Source: Clostridium sp. (GTDB taxonomy: Bacteria; Bacillota; Clostridia; Clostridiales; Clostridiaceae). Taken from it: 55,506 bases of DNA. Positions 31,001-38,657 of this stretch are shown piece by piece. The position numbers and the translations under genes were made by a program. The stretch spans positions 1-55,506 of the forward strand of contig NZ_JARHZJ010000029.1 in assembly GCF_029258205.1 (NCBI RefSeq), written 5' to 3'. Numbering within the stretch: position 1 is the stretch's first letter; each line of letters begins with the position of its first letter. The notes under the pieces were generated by a model, which was not told the origin of the DNA, ran no database searches, and saw only the letters and a program-made list of their open reading frames with translations.

Positions 31001-31417
31001 TAATCCTTCATCAAAGTCAGTAGCAGTATAATCATCTGCATAACAATAATCTATCCAACTAACAAATTGATGTAAATTGTGTAATGATAAAATAGCTTCC
31101 TCTCTACTAATAGGCTTATTAGTATGAACAGCTACATTTCCAAGCTTTATTACATACTTTAAGATATTAAACATACTTGAATCAATAAGCTCACGAAAAC
31201 TATCATTATGAATTAATGAACTTATATTATCTTGGTACGGTAAAAATAGCTCTGAATCATTACCATAAACCCATTTAACAGCAAGTTCTAAAGCTCTTCT
31301 TGATAAAATTGCACAAGTAGCTGGACTTACAATAATACTCTTTTCAGCCTCAAAGCATTGTGCACTAAATCCCTCAAACTGTTTCTTGCCTTTTAAAAAT
31401 TCAAAATTTCTCCCCAT
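28085..31417 (-). CDS. hsdR: Type I restriction enzyme R subunit
   Basis: A 1110-aa motor and nuclease subunit. An N-terminal DUF4145-type helical domain (about 1-125) and linker precede the HsdR nuclease domain with PD-(D/E)xK residues in VDYVLYGDNGKPLAVVEAKRT (about 240-262). The SF2 helicase follows: Walker A CATGTGKT (about 372), DESH box IIIDESHRS (about 470), motif III GLTATPRDE and motif VI QMIGRGTR (about 710). The C-terminus resembles the EcoEI-type HsdR tail. It translocates DNA and cuts unmethylated DNA with HsdM and HsdS. It is a separate transcription unit from hsdMS, with a terminator between. Confidence 0.95.
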   Translation of the reverse strand: MGRNFEFLKGKKQFEGFSAQCFEAEKSIIVSPATCAILSRRALELAVKWVYGNDSELFLPYQDNISSLIHNDSFRELIDSSMFNILKYVIKLGNVAVHTNKPISREEAILSLHNLHQFVSWIDYCYADDYTATDFDEGLLHEGDNKRTRPEELNNLYEKLSSKDRKLEEVIDENKEKRKLGTEKRKENTANNTFKVDDISEAETRKRYIDVELKLSGWTFGKDIQIEVEVNGMPNESGLGYVDYVLYGDNGKPLAVVEAKRTSVDEKKGQQQAKLYADCLEKQYNQRPVIFLTNGFRYYIWDDCGDREVFGFYKKSELKLMIDRRISKKSLKDIKISDEISNRYYQKEAITSVAEAFERNQRTALLVCATGTGKTRTAISIVDVLSRHNWVKNVLFLADRKALVKQAKKNFSKLLPNLSLCNLLDSRDNPEESRMVFSTYPTMMNAIDDTKSKDGDRLFTPGHFDLIIIDESHRSIYKKYKSVFDYFDAYLIGLTATPRDEIDKNTYDIFNLEKGVPTYAYEYEKAVEDGYLVDYRTIEIKSKILEGGIKYDDLSQEEKEEYEMMFDDDENIGDEISSSAINQWLFNADTIDLVLNKLMTDGLKIEGGEKLGKTIIFAKNSRHAKAIVERFNKLYPECGGTFARVVEHKTPYVENIIDDFSDKDKMPQIAVSVDMLDTGIDIPEILNLVFFKKVRSKTKFWQMIGRGTRLCPDLLGIGFDKEEFLIFDFCNNFEFFRVNPKGFEGNKVESLTERLFNVKVDIVKELQDIKYQDDEKYVNYRNELLGELIKSVQALNDENYLVRMNIGVVHKYKDEKAWNAIGAIEQNEIKKHISPIIKSINDDELAKRFDLLIYVIQLANLQNIVLKKGIKSVMETADKLSKLGTIPEIKEKKAIIERIVEPEFWESADIFDMENVREALRDLIKYLEKSTQGIYYTKFSDSIISEESHSSMYNVNDLKSYRKKVEFYLKEHKDELAIYKLRNNKKLTEQDIQTLERVLFNELGSKEEYEKEYGKIPVTQLVRKILGLDRNAANEAFSEFLNNQSFNSSQIHFVKLIVDYIVKNGFIENNKILTEDPFRSVGSIIDLFANNVDEGTKLIKTINEIRENAL

Positions 31418-31510
31418 TAAATTTCTCCTTAAATTTCTATGTTAAAATGTATTAATTTCTAATTATAGTAAAATTATATCAATTTATATATTATTAAATC
31501 AAATAAAAAA

Positions 31511-31536
31511 GATAGCTAAGTTTTAACTTAACTATC
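31511..31536 (-). terminator. Terminator of the hsdMS operon
   Basis: GATAGCTAAGTT and AACTTAACTATC pair with one mismatch; TTTTTTATTTG follows on the minus strand. Confidence 0.75.
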
Positions 31537-31543
31537 TAATTAT

Positions 31544-32047
31544 TTATATTTTCAAAACTTTTATCGGCATTTCAGATGTTGACTTACTCTCATAGAAATT
31601 TATTAGTTCTTTTAAATTAAGTGAGTTATTCTTACTTTGAGCTTTAAATATATCTGCATCTGGACTAGGCGTAACTCTTATATAAGAATAATTATGCTTT
31701 ATAGCATATTCTTTAAGCTTTTCTATATAATAAGATGCTATACCCTTTCTTCTCAAAGATGAATCAATAACATTTAATAACTCTAACTTAATATTTGGCA
31801 ATTCCTTAGTCAAAGATATCATATATTGTGGCATTTCCTTAAACTCCATAGTAAATATCTCTATATCATTGGTCAAATCATATAAACAAAATTTTACTGA
31901 CCACTTTTCACAATGTAACTCTATAAATCTGTCTTTTTCTTTATTAATTTCACTTGAATTAAATACAAACTTTATATTTCTGCCTTCTAGTTCATCTATA
32001 TTAGGAATTCCCCATGATTCTATTTCATTTCTCATATTATTATCCAT
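31544..32047 (-). CDS. GNAT-type acetyltransferase-like protein in the RM operon
   Basis: A 167-aa protein. The C-terminal half has a GNAT acetyl-CoA signature SSLRRKGIASYYIEKLKEYAIKHNYSYIRVTPS (about 98-130). The N-terminal half is a beta-rich segment without clear homology. It is the last gene of the hsdM-hsdS unit, 20 bp after its neighbour. A role in modification or resistance linked to restriction is inference only. Confidence 0.55.
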   Translation of the reverse strand: MDNNMRNEIESWGIPNIDELEGRNIKFVFNSSEINKEKDRFIELHCEKWSVKFCLYDLTNDIEIFTMEFKEMPQYMISLTKELPNIKLELLNVIDSSLRRKGIASYYIEKLKEYAIKHNYSYIRVTPSPDADIFKAQSKNNSLNLKELINFYESKSTSEMPIKVLKI

Positions 32048-32067
32048 ATAACCTTTATTCCCCTAAC

Positions 32068-32391
32068 TTAAATCTTATATCCATAATCTCTTAATCTATA
32101 TTTGCAAATGTTTTTTTCTTCTTCAGTAAAAAGTTCATCATACTTTCCACTTACTATAAGAGCCTCTAAAGATAAATCCAATCTATTATTTTCCCACAAA
32201 GCTATAAACCCCTCTGTATTAGAATCTTTATTTATAAGAGTTTTAGCTGTTATTAAAGCTCCTTTATCATTTATCATTTGCAAGAATCTACGAGCCTTAT
32301 ATCCACAACTTTCTTCTGCCTTTTTGTAGATATCAACCATATCTTTATATAAATTCAACTCAAATTCCTTCACTAATACCTTCTCCTTCAA
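32068..32391 (-). CDS. Small RM-associated protein of unknown function
   Basis: A 107-aa protein. KARRFLQMINDKGALITAKTLI, then GFIALWENNRLDLSLEALIV and LFTEEEKNICKYRLRDYGY, form a conserved helical pattern that I have seen as a stand-alone protein or as a C-terminal domain in restriction loci. I know of no catalytic residues. It sits 7 bp after hsdS and is certainly co-transcribed with it. Confidence 0.6.
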   Translation of the reverse strand: MKEKVLVKEFELNLYKDMVDIYKKAEESCGYKARRFLQMINDKGALITAKTLINKDSNTEGFIALWENNRLDLSLEALIVSGKYDELFTEEEKNICKYRLRDYGYKI

Positions 32392-32398
32392 TCTTATA

Positions 32399-33658
32399 TT
32401 AATTAAATAGCTCTCCCTTAAATGCTTTTTGCATTAAAGAATTAAAGTTATCCTCTAACTCTTTTAAACTATGCTCCATTTCAAATTTCAATTTATCTAC
32501 TTGTTTAACATAACTAACAAACTTCTTTTGCTTTTCTATCGGCGGAAAAATAATAGGAAAATCTTCTATATGTTCTTTATTTAACTGTCTTTTATCAATT
32601 CCTCCAACACAGACACTTCTAATATATCCTCTATATTCTTTACTTGTAAGAATATACAAAACAAACTCATTAATTATTTGTTCTTGAAGCCTTATTAAAT
32701 ATACGTGTCCATTAATATTTGCACTATCATCTTCTCCTAAAAACATTGCTGCTCTACCTAAACTACTATTTTCTGTATTTATTCTACCTGTTTTAGTCAT
32801 TAGTATATCTTTATTTTTTAAGCTACTTTTTTTCATTTTATTATGTGTTGCTTGGTCTATATAAGCTACATCATCTAATAATAATTTGTTTTTCCATACA
32901 TTTTGACTTCTTAAAAACATAATTCCACTTTCAACATAAACTTGTTCTCCACCTTTTGGTGTATTCCCACTCATTATATTAACTGAAATATCTTTCATTT
33001 TTTTAACTTCCCACTTCATGGGATTATTTATTGGGTCACCAAACATCTCTATAAATTTCGATTTAACTAATAACTCTAATTCTTCTATTTGTTCACTTCT
33101 TTTATTTATCACATATTGGGACTTCTCTAATACTTCAACTATTTTCTTTTGTATATTTAATGGTGGTAAAATAACTTTTATTTTTTTTAAATGACTCGGT
33201 CCAAAATTTAATTGTGCAGAACCAGTTATTAATCTAGCTATTTGTTTTTTAAAATAAATTGTTTTTAAAAAATATGCGAAATATTTTATATCTAAAATAT
33301 TCTCATCTAAAGTTTTAAACCTTATTGTACTGGTATTCATACATAAAGGCAAATGTTCTTTATTAATGAATCCCATTTTTTTATCAAAGTATTCTACCTT
33401 TATTCCCGAACTAGCTATTATTAAATCACCCTCATCAACAAGAAAATGTCTATATCTTCCATAAGCTTCTTCTTCCGAAATATACCTTTCTGTATTTTCT
33501 AAATACACCTTTCCATCTTTTAAATTAGCTACATTAATTAATTTAACTCCAGAATCTGTATATTGATTATTTCTAACACCAGGTCCTTCTTGAAAAAATA
33601 CTATATCAGGTAAACCTACAATATTCCATCCATCAAGATTTTCTATATTCTTAATCAT
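32399..33658 (-). CDS. hsdS: Type I restriction specificity subunit S
   Basis: A 419-aa DNA-recognition subunit with two target-recognition domains (about 5-165 and 215-380). Each is followed by a conserved helical spacer: LPPLNIQKKIVEVLEKSQYVINKRSEQIEELELL and FPPIEKQKKFVSYVKQVDKLKFEMEHSLKELED. The two TRDs differ, so a bipartite asymmetric target is expected. Its ATG overlaps the hsdM stop by 1 nt (TAATG), indicating translational coupling. Confidence 0.95.
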   Translation of the reverse strand: MIKNIENLDGWNIVGLPDIVFFQEGPGVRNNQYTDSGVKLINVANLKDGKVYLENTERYISEEEAYGRYRHFLVDEGDLIIASSGIKVEYFDKKMGFINKEHLPLCMNTSTIRFKTLDENILDIKYFAYFLKTIYFKKQIARLITGSAQLNFGPSHLKKIKVILPPLNIQKKIVEVLEKSQYVINKRSEQIEELELLVKSKFIEMFGDPINNPMKWEVKKMKDISVNIMSGNTPKGGEQVYVESGIMFLRSQNVWKNKLLLDDVAYIDQATHNKMKKSSLKNKDILMTKTGRINTENSSLGRAAMFLGEDDSANINGHVYLIRLQEQIINEFVLYILTSKEYRGYIRSVCVGGIDKRQLNKEHIEDFPIIFPPIEKQKKFVSYVKQVDKLKFEMEHSLKELEDNFNSLMQKAFKGELFN

Positions 33659-35142
33659 TATTTCACCTCAAGCATTCCTTCTAATTCTTCTAACTCCTTA
33701 GTTATTTCTTTCTCAAGCTCTTTAATTCTTCCTAAAATAACACTTGGAGCATCATAAACTACTTCTTCATATTCTATTTCTTTATATTTATTTATTGAAA
33801 GGTCATATCCATTTTCTCTTATTTCTTCTACTGGTACAAAAAAGCTTTGCTCTGTTCTTTTTCTATCTTCTTCATTTTCTAACTCTCTAAACCTTTCTAT
33901 TATATCATTTATGTCATTTTCTTCTACTGGATTTCTTTTATCATCTAGTGAGAATCCATCTGCTTTCATATCATAGAACCAAACTTTGTCTGTTCCTCCT
34001 GAGCCTGTTTTTGTGAATATCATAATAGCTGTACTTACCCCTGCATATGGCTTGAACACACCACTTGGCATTGATATTATTGCTTCTAGTTTATGATTTT
34101 CTACTATTTCTTTTCTTATATCCTTGTGTCCTTTAGTACTTCCAAATAAAACTCCATCTGGAACTATTGAGGCACATCTTCCCCCTGTTTTTAATATTCT
34201 AAGGAATAATGCTAGGAATAATAATTCTGTTTTCTTAGTTTTTGTTACTTTTAAAAGGTCTGCACTTACTGCTTCATAGTCTAAGCTTCCTTTAAATGGT
34301 GGATTTGCTAATACTAAAGTAAATTTTTCTTTATCTGTATTAACCTCTGATAAGGAATCCTTGTATTCTATGCTAGGGTTATCCACTCCATGAAGCATCA
34401 TATTCATTGCTCCAATTCTTAGCATAGTTCTATCCATATCAAATCCATAGAACATAGTATTATTAAAATGTTCCTTTAATCCTTGAACATAAAATAAATC
34501 ATTATGATTATCTCTTAAATATTGTTGAGAAGATACTAAGAAACCTGCTGAACCTGCTGCTGGGTCAACTATTATGTCTTCTGGTGTTGGTTTCATTAAC
34601 TTTACTATCATATCAATAATGTGTCTTGGTGTTCTAAACTGTCCATTTGTACCAGCCGTAGCAACCTTTGATAGTAAATATTCATATAAATCCCCTTTAG
34701 TATCTTGGTCCTTATTAAACTCTATTCCATTTATTCCATCAACTATTTTTGAAAGCATAAGTGGAGTTGGAATTTTGAATATAGCATCCCCCATATACTT
34801 TGCATATGCTGATTCCTTATTTCCATGTAAATTCTTAATAAAAGGAAAAACCTTATTTTGAACTATATCATACATCTTTTGAGCATCTCCCTCATTAGAG
34901 AATTTGCTCCATCTTAATTCTTGCTCATTATCTGAAAATATTCTTTCTGGTTCAAATCCTAATAAAACAGCTTCTGCTTCATTTTTTGTTTCTATATCAT
35001 CTAGTCCTTTAATAAATAAAAGATATGTAAACTGCTCTATAACTTCTAATGGATTTGTAAGCCCTCCAGTCCAAAAAGTTTCCCAAATCTTATCTACCTT
35101 ACTTCTTAAATCACCTGTAATCATAAATTTAATGTCCTCCAA
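33658..35142 (-). CDS. hsdM: Type I restriction methyltransferase subunit M
   Basis: A 494-aa adenine-N6 methyltransferase. The N-terminal HsdM_N helical domain (about 1-130) precedes the Rossmann methylase. SAM motif I is DPAAGSAGF (about 195) and catalytic motif IV is NPPF (about 280); GQFRTPRHIIDMIV is typical of the family. It modifies host DNA with HsdS and is first in the hsdM-hsdS-32068-31544 operon, which is divergent from the regulatory and recombinase half of the element. Confidence 0.96.
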   Translation of the reverse strand: MEDIKFMITGDLRSKVDKIWETFWTGGLTNPLEVIEQFTYLLFIKGLDDIETKNEAEAVLLGFEPERIFSDNEQELRWSKFSNEGDAQKMYDIVQNKVFPFIKNLHGNKESAYAKYMGDAIFKIPTPLMLSKIVDGINGIEFNKDQDTKGDLYEYLLSKVATAGTNGQFRTPRHIIDMIVKLMKPTPEDIIVDPAAGSAGFLVSSQQYLRDNHNDLFYVQGLKEHFNNTMFYGFDMDRTMLRIGAMNMMLHGVDNPSIEYKDSLSEVNTDKEKFTLVLANPPFKGSLDYEAVSADLLKVTKTKKTELLFLALFLRILKTGGRCASIVPDGVLFGSTKGHKDIRKEIVENHKLEAIISMPSGVFKPYAGVSTAIMIFTKTGSGGTDKVWFYDMKADGFSLDDKRNPVEENDINDIIERFRELENEEDRKRTEQSFFVPVEEIRENGYDLSINKYKEIEYEEVVYDAPSVILGRIKELEKEITKELEELEGMLEVK

Positions 35143-35298
35143 ATTTTTGTATAATATTTATTTTATCATATTTTTTTAACAAACTATCTTATACACTTTT
35201 AATGTTTTTAATAAAAATAAAATATTTTATTTTTATTAACTAATATTTTTCTTATGGTAAGCATATAAAGATATGTGAATAATTTTAGGAGATTAATT

Positions 35299-36123
35299 AT
35301 GCAAAACTTTTCAAATCCCAAAGATTCAAATGTAAAAAAAACTTTAGAATTTTTACATAAAAATGACTCAATAAAAAATGACTATTTAAAGTGTAAAAAT
35401 CCTAAAAGCAGAATTGATTTTTTAAAAAATTGTAAAGACTTAAATTTAGAAAATATAACTCAATATCTTACTAGGGAAGTAAGAAAAGAACTTTTAAAAG
35501 ATACTTACCTTGAGTCTAAAGTAGATGCTGAAGAACAAAAAGAAAATTCTATGGAAACTAATAATTGTGAACTTGAGTCTAATTGTGAAAAAAATAAAAA
35601 TGACATTTCAAGTTTACAACACTCTTTTTTTGATAAAGACTTATCAAAATCAAACAAATCTGATGAAATTAAACCAGATACTTTAGGTAATAAAAAACTA
35701 ATAGATTCTAGTGAACCTAAAGAAATAACACTTATAGGTTCTGAAACTATTAACTATCAAAAAGAAATAGATAGACTAAGTGATTCTTTAACTAAACTTA
35801 GCGAGAAAAATTCTGAGCTTAAAGAAGTTATCAATAGTTTTATAAATCTTAATAATAAAATAACTGATATTTCTAATAAAAATGAAAATTCTTTAGAGTC
35901 TGATTCTTTAAGAGAAATTAAACATATAGCTAGTTTAAGAAGTATTAGCTCTGAAAAAACAGACATTTCAATATCAACTGATTTGTTAAGAAAAGTTACT
36001 TTACTATTTGTTGAAAATAAAATAATAGACCCTAGTTCACTTGCTATAGAAAACATAAATCCCTACTCACTAATTACTGAAACAATACTCTTAAAATTTA
36101 TAAACCAAAACTCATTTCTTTAG
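35299..36123 (+). CDS. Unknown coiled-coil protein with possible RHH-like C-terminus
   Basis: A 274-aa hydrophilic protein. The N-terminal 65 residues are helical and basic, the centre (about 70-145) is low-complexity and Ser/Glu/Asn-rich, and about 150-195 is coiled coil. The C-terminus has a strand followed by two helices (DISISTDLLRKVTLLFVE and PYSLITETILLKFIN) that could be ribbon-helix-helix-like. AGGAG is correctly spaced for the ATG at 35299; the frame extends to a GTG at 35275. It is first in the rightward unit upstream of the XRE regulator. No function can be assigned. Confidence 0.6.
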   Translation: MQNFSNPKDSNVKKTLEFLHKNDSIKNDYLKCKNPKSRIDFLKNCKDLNLENITQYLTREVRKELLKDTYLESKVDAEEQKENSMETNNCELESNCEKNKNDISSLQHSFFDKDLSKSNKSDEIKPDTLGNKKLIDSSEPKEITLIGSETINYQKEIDRLSDSLTKLSEKNSELKEVINSFINLNNKITDISNKNENSLESDSLREIKHIASLRSISSEKTDISISTDLLRKVTLLFVENKIIDPSSLAIENINPYSLITETILLKFINQNSFL

Positions 36124-36182
36124 TTATATGTTTTTATAAACTTGTCCATAATAATTATATAAAGTTATTACTGGAGGTTATT

Positions 36183-36569
36183 ATGAATGTCGGTATTATT
36201 GAATTGGGTGAAATTATAAAAAACAAAAGATTAGAACTAAATTACACTACAGAAATGTTAGCTAAAGAATTAAATAAATCTACTGGATTTATAAATAATT
36301 TAGAAAATGGGAAAACAGATGCTTTTAATATTAATTTGCTGTCCAAGCTTTGTAATACATTAAATTTATCCATTCCAAGTTTAATTCCCCAATATACAGA
36401 TGAATTTGATGAAAATTTAAGAAACTCATTAAAATGTACAAATGAAAGTATTTTGGAACTTTCAGATAATTTAATATTAGTTCTAAAATCTACTGATAAA
36501 AAAAGTTTTAAACTCCTCATGGACAAGTTAAACACAGAAATTGAATATTTTAATAAGTTATATAACTAG
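36183..36569 (+). CDS. XRE-family DNA-binding regulator
   Basis: A 128-aa protein. The helix-turn-helix is at about residues 8-62 (IIKNKRLELNYTTEMLAKELNKSTGFINNLENGKTDAF), followed by an acidic helical tail. ACTGGAGG precedes the ATG. It ends with its own terminator, 170 bp upstream of the recombinase operon, so it probably controls that operon, perhaps through the palindrome at 36674-36700. Confidence 0.8.
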   Translation: MNVGIIELGEIIKNKRLELNYTTEMLAKELNKSTGFINNLENGKTDAFNINLLSKLCNTLNLSIPSLIPQYTDEFDENLRNSLKCTNESILELSDNLILVLKSTDKKSFKLLMDKLNTEIEYFNKLYN

Positions 36570-36599
36570 AAGATATTGATTAATTTCAATATCTTTTTT
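36570..36599 (+). terminator. Terminator of the XRE gene
   Basis: AAGATATTGA and TCAATATCTT, followed by TTTTTTT, immediately after the stop codon. Confidence 0.8.
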
Positions 36600-36673
36600 T
36601 CATTTTTATGAATTTCATTTTTATGAATATTTTTCTTTTAAATACACATAATAGGATTGTAAATTGGAATGTT

Positions 36674-36700
36674 TTATATAAAAAGCTATTTTTTATATAA
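36674..36700. promoter_or_regulatory. Palindrome upstream of the recombinase operon
   Basis: TTATATAAAAA, 5 bp, TTTTTATATAA is an 11-bp perfect inverted repeat 47 bp before the first reading frame of the recombinase operon. It is a likely operator overlapping the promoter; which regulator binds it is not known. Confidence 0.5.
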
Positions 36701-36747
36701 CTTTTTAATAACGCATTATAAAAAAATTTTAAAAGGAGGTAGTTATT

Positions 36748-36879
36748 TTGAAAGAAAAAAATTATACAGTAAAAATAGCTTATGAAAATAATAAAGAAAG
36801 TTGGAATAACTTAGTAGATAACATAATATTCTTTATTATAAAAAATGAATCAATAGGAGGATTTATAAATGAAAAATAG
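36748..36879 (+). CDS. Small ORF preceding recombinase 1
   Basis: A 43-aa frame with a TTG start and a strong AAAAGGAGG site. It begins MKEKNYTVKIAYENNKESW and ends 11 bp inside recombinase 1, so it is translationally coupled to it. A similarly placed small gene precedes recombinase 3. Function is unknown; an accessory or leader role is inference. Confidence 0.5.
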   Translation: MKEKNYTVKIAYENNKESWNNLVDNIIFFIIKNESIGGFINEK

Positions 36880-38657
36880 TGCTAATTTAATTAATAAAAA
36901 CCCCGAGCGATATGCTGCCATCTATGCCCGTGTATCATCTCCTAAGGAAAATAACTCTATAAATGCTCAAATAGCATTAGGAAATGAAAAAGCTCTTGAG
37001 AAAAACCTATTAGTTTATAATAGCTATACAGATAGAATTTCTGGATTATCAACATCTCCAGAAGAAAGAAGTGGTTTTAAAAAATTACTACTTGATGCTA
37101 AAGCTGGTTGTTTCAAAACTCTAATAATATATAGACTAGATAGATTAGTTCGTAACTATGAAGATTGGAAGCAAACAGAAAGACTTCTTGATTCTTTAGG
37201 TATTAAATTGCTTTTTTCTGATTCATCACAACAATTGCCTATTGATTCACCACAAAGTGAATTTTTAAATAATATAACTGTAATGTTGGCTGAGTTAGAA
37301 CCCTGACAGAATAAACTATAGAGCTTCTATCGGAAGATTAATAAGACGTAATTCAGGTGCATACAGTACTGGTAAAGGTTCTCTTTTTGGTTATGAGCGT
37401 ATTACCAATGATGATAATAAAATATCAAAATCTAAGTATGTTACTGTTCCTATTGAATTTGATGTATTAAAATATATTTTTGAATCTCTTGCTTTAGAAA
37501 TTGAATTAAAAAATTTAAATAAAGATAATTATAAAGATATTTTGAAAAATATCCAAAGCACCCTTGAAATTCTACTTAATGAATTTGAAAAAGATTTAAA
37601 TTTAAAAGATTCAATATTTAAAAAATTAAATATTAAAATTGATACTCCTGCTTATAACTTTATAAATTCTATAAAAAATCATGTAAATAATTCTGATTTA
37701 AGCAAAGAGTATATTCTATCTAAATTTAAAATAGTAAGAGATAAATTCATCATAGACCCTAAAACTAATAAAAAGCATCCAATGTCTAAACTAGAAACCC
37801 CTCTAAAAAAATTAGTTTATGGTGGATATATATCTAGTTTCTCTAAAGATAAAAATAATACTGATGAGTTTAAAAGCATTGAAGAGCTTGAATTATATAA
37901 GTTTGCTTTAAAAAAATCAAATGATACTACTTATATTTTTGATGATGATGCTGTAATCATTTCTAAAAATATTTGTGGAACTATTGATGCTGAAAGTTTC
38001 AAAAAAGTATATGTATTCTTTTCATCATTAAATTTTTCTAAAAATGTTGATGTTACTCCAAATTTTCTTTTTAAAAAGAAATTACACTGCAGTTGTGGTG
38101 GTAAGTTTATTGAATCACAAGATAAAATAATAGAATGTAAAAAGTGCCAGTTAAAATTTATTAAAGATAACCTATTAAACTTTATTATAGAAACAATAAT
38201 TGATAAAGTTCTTTCAGATAAATCTAACTTTAATAAATTTAAAAATGAAATCAATTATAAAATTAAAAGCTTAGATGAAACTTTCTTGCTTTTGACTAAA
38301 AAAAGATTTAATAAAACAAAAGAATATTTAACTTTTAATAGTTCTAGTGACTTTGATAAAAATACATTGAAAAACATAATTGATAATATTAACTCTGAGC
38401 TAGACACTAATAAAAATACTTGTTGTGAATATAGAAAAAAGCTAGATTATATAACATTTTTAGAAAATACTTTATCAGAAAAAAATGATGAACAGAAAGA
38501 TTTAATTGAGAAAATTTATTCTGAAATATTTTTTTATATTAAATCAAATGAAGAAAAATTCAATTCTATATTTGAAGAAATAATTGATGATATAAAGGTG
38601 GTAGTAAATAAAAATGAAAAACAAGCTAAAGTCATCCTTGAATATAGAGTCACCTAA
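36869..38657 (+). CDS. Large serine recombinase 1, split by a +1 frameshift at CCC-TGA
   Basis: The first frame (36869-37306) encodes 145 aa with the complete resolvase catalytic core: IYARVSSPKENNSINAQI with the nucleophilic Ser, YRLDRLVRN with catalytic Arg residues, and VMLAELEP. It stops at TGA right after Pro CCC (37301-37306). Shifting +1 at CCC-T continues as DRINYRASIGRLIRRN, the expected continuation of the family, open to 38657, for 595 aa in total. The second part has a zinc ribbon (CSCGG and CKKCQ, about 330-350) and a coiled coil. This is either programmed frameshifting or a one-base insertion; the intact downstream frame favours the former. Confidence 0.8.

Noticed and set aside
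37542-38657. A separate 371-aa gene starting at a TTG
   Set aside because: No ribosome binding site is present, and the frame upstream to 37305 is open and encodes the expected recombinase continuation, so it is the second half of recombinase 1.
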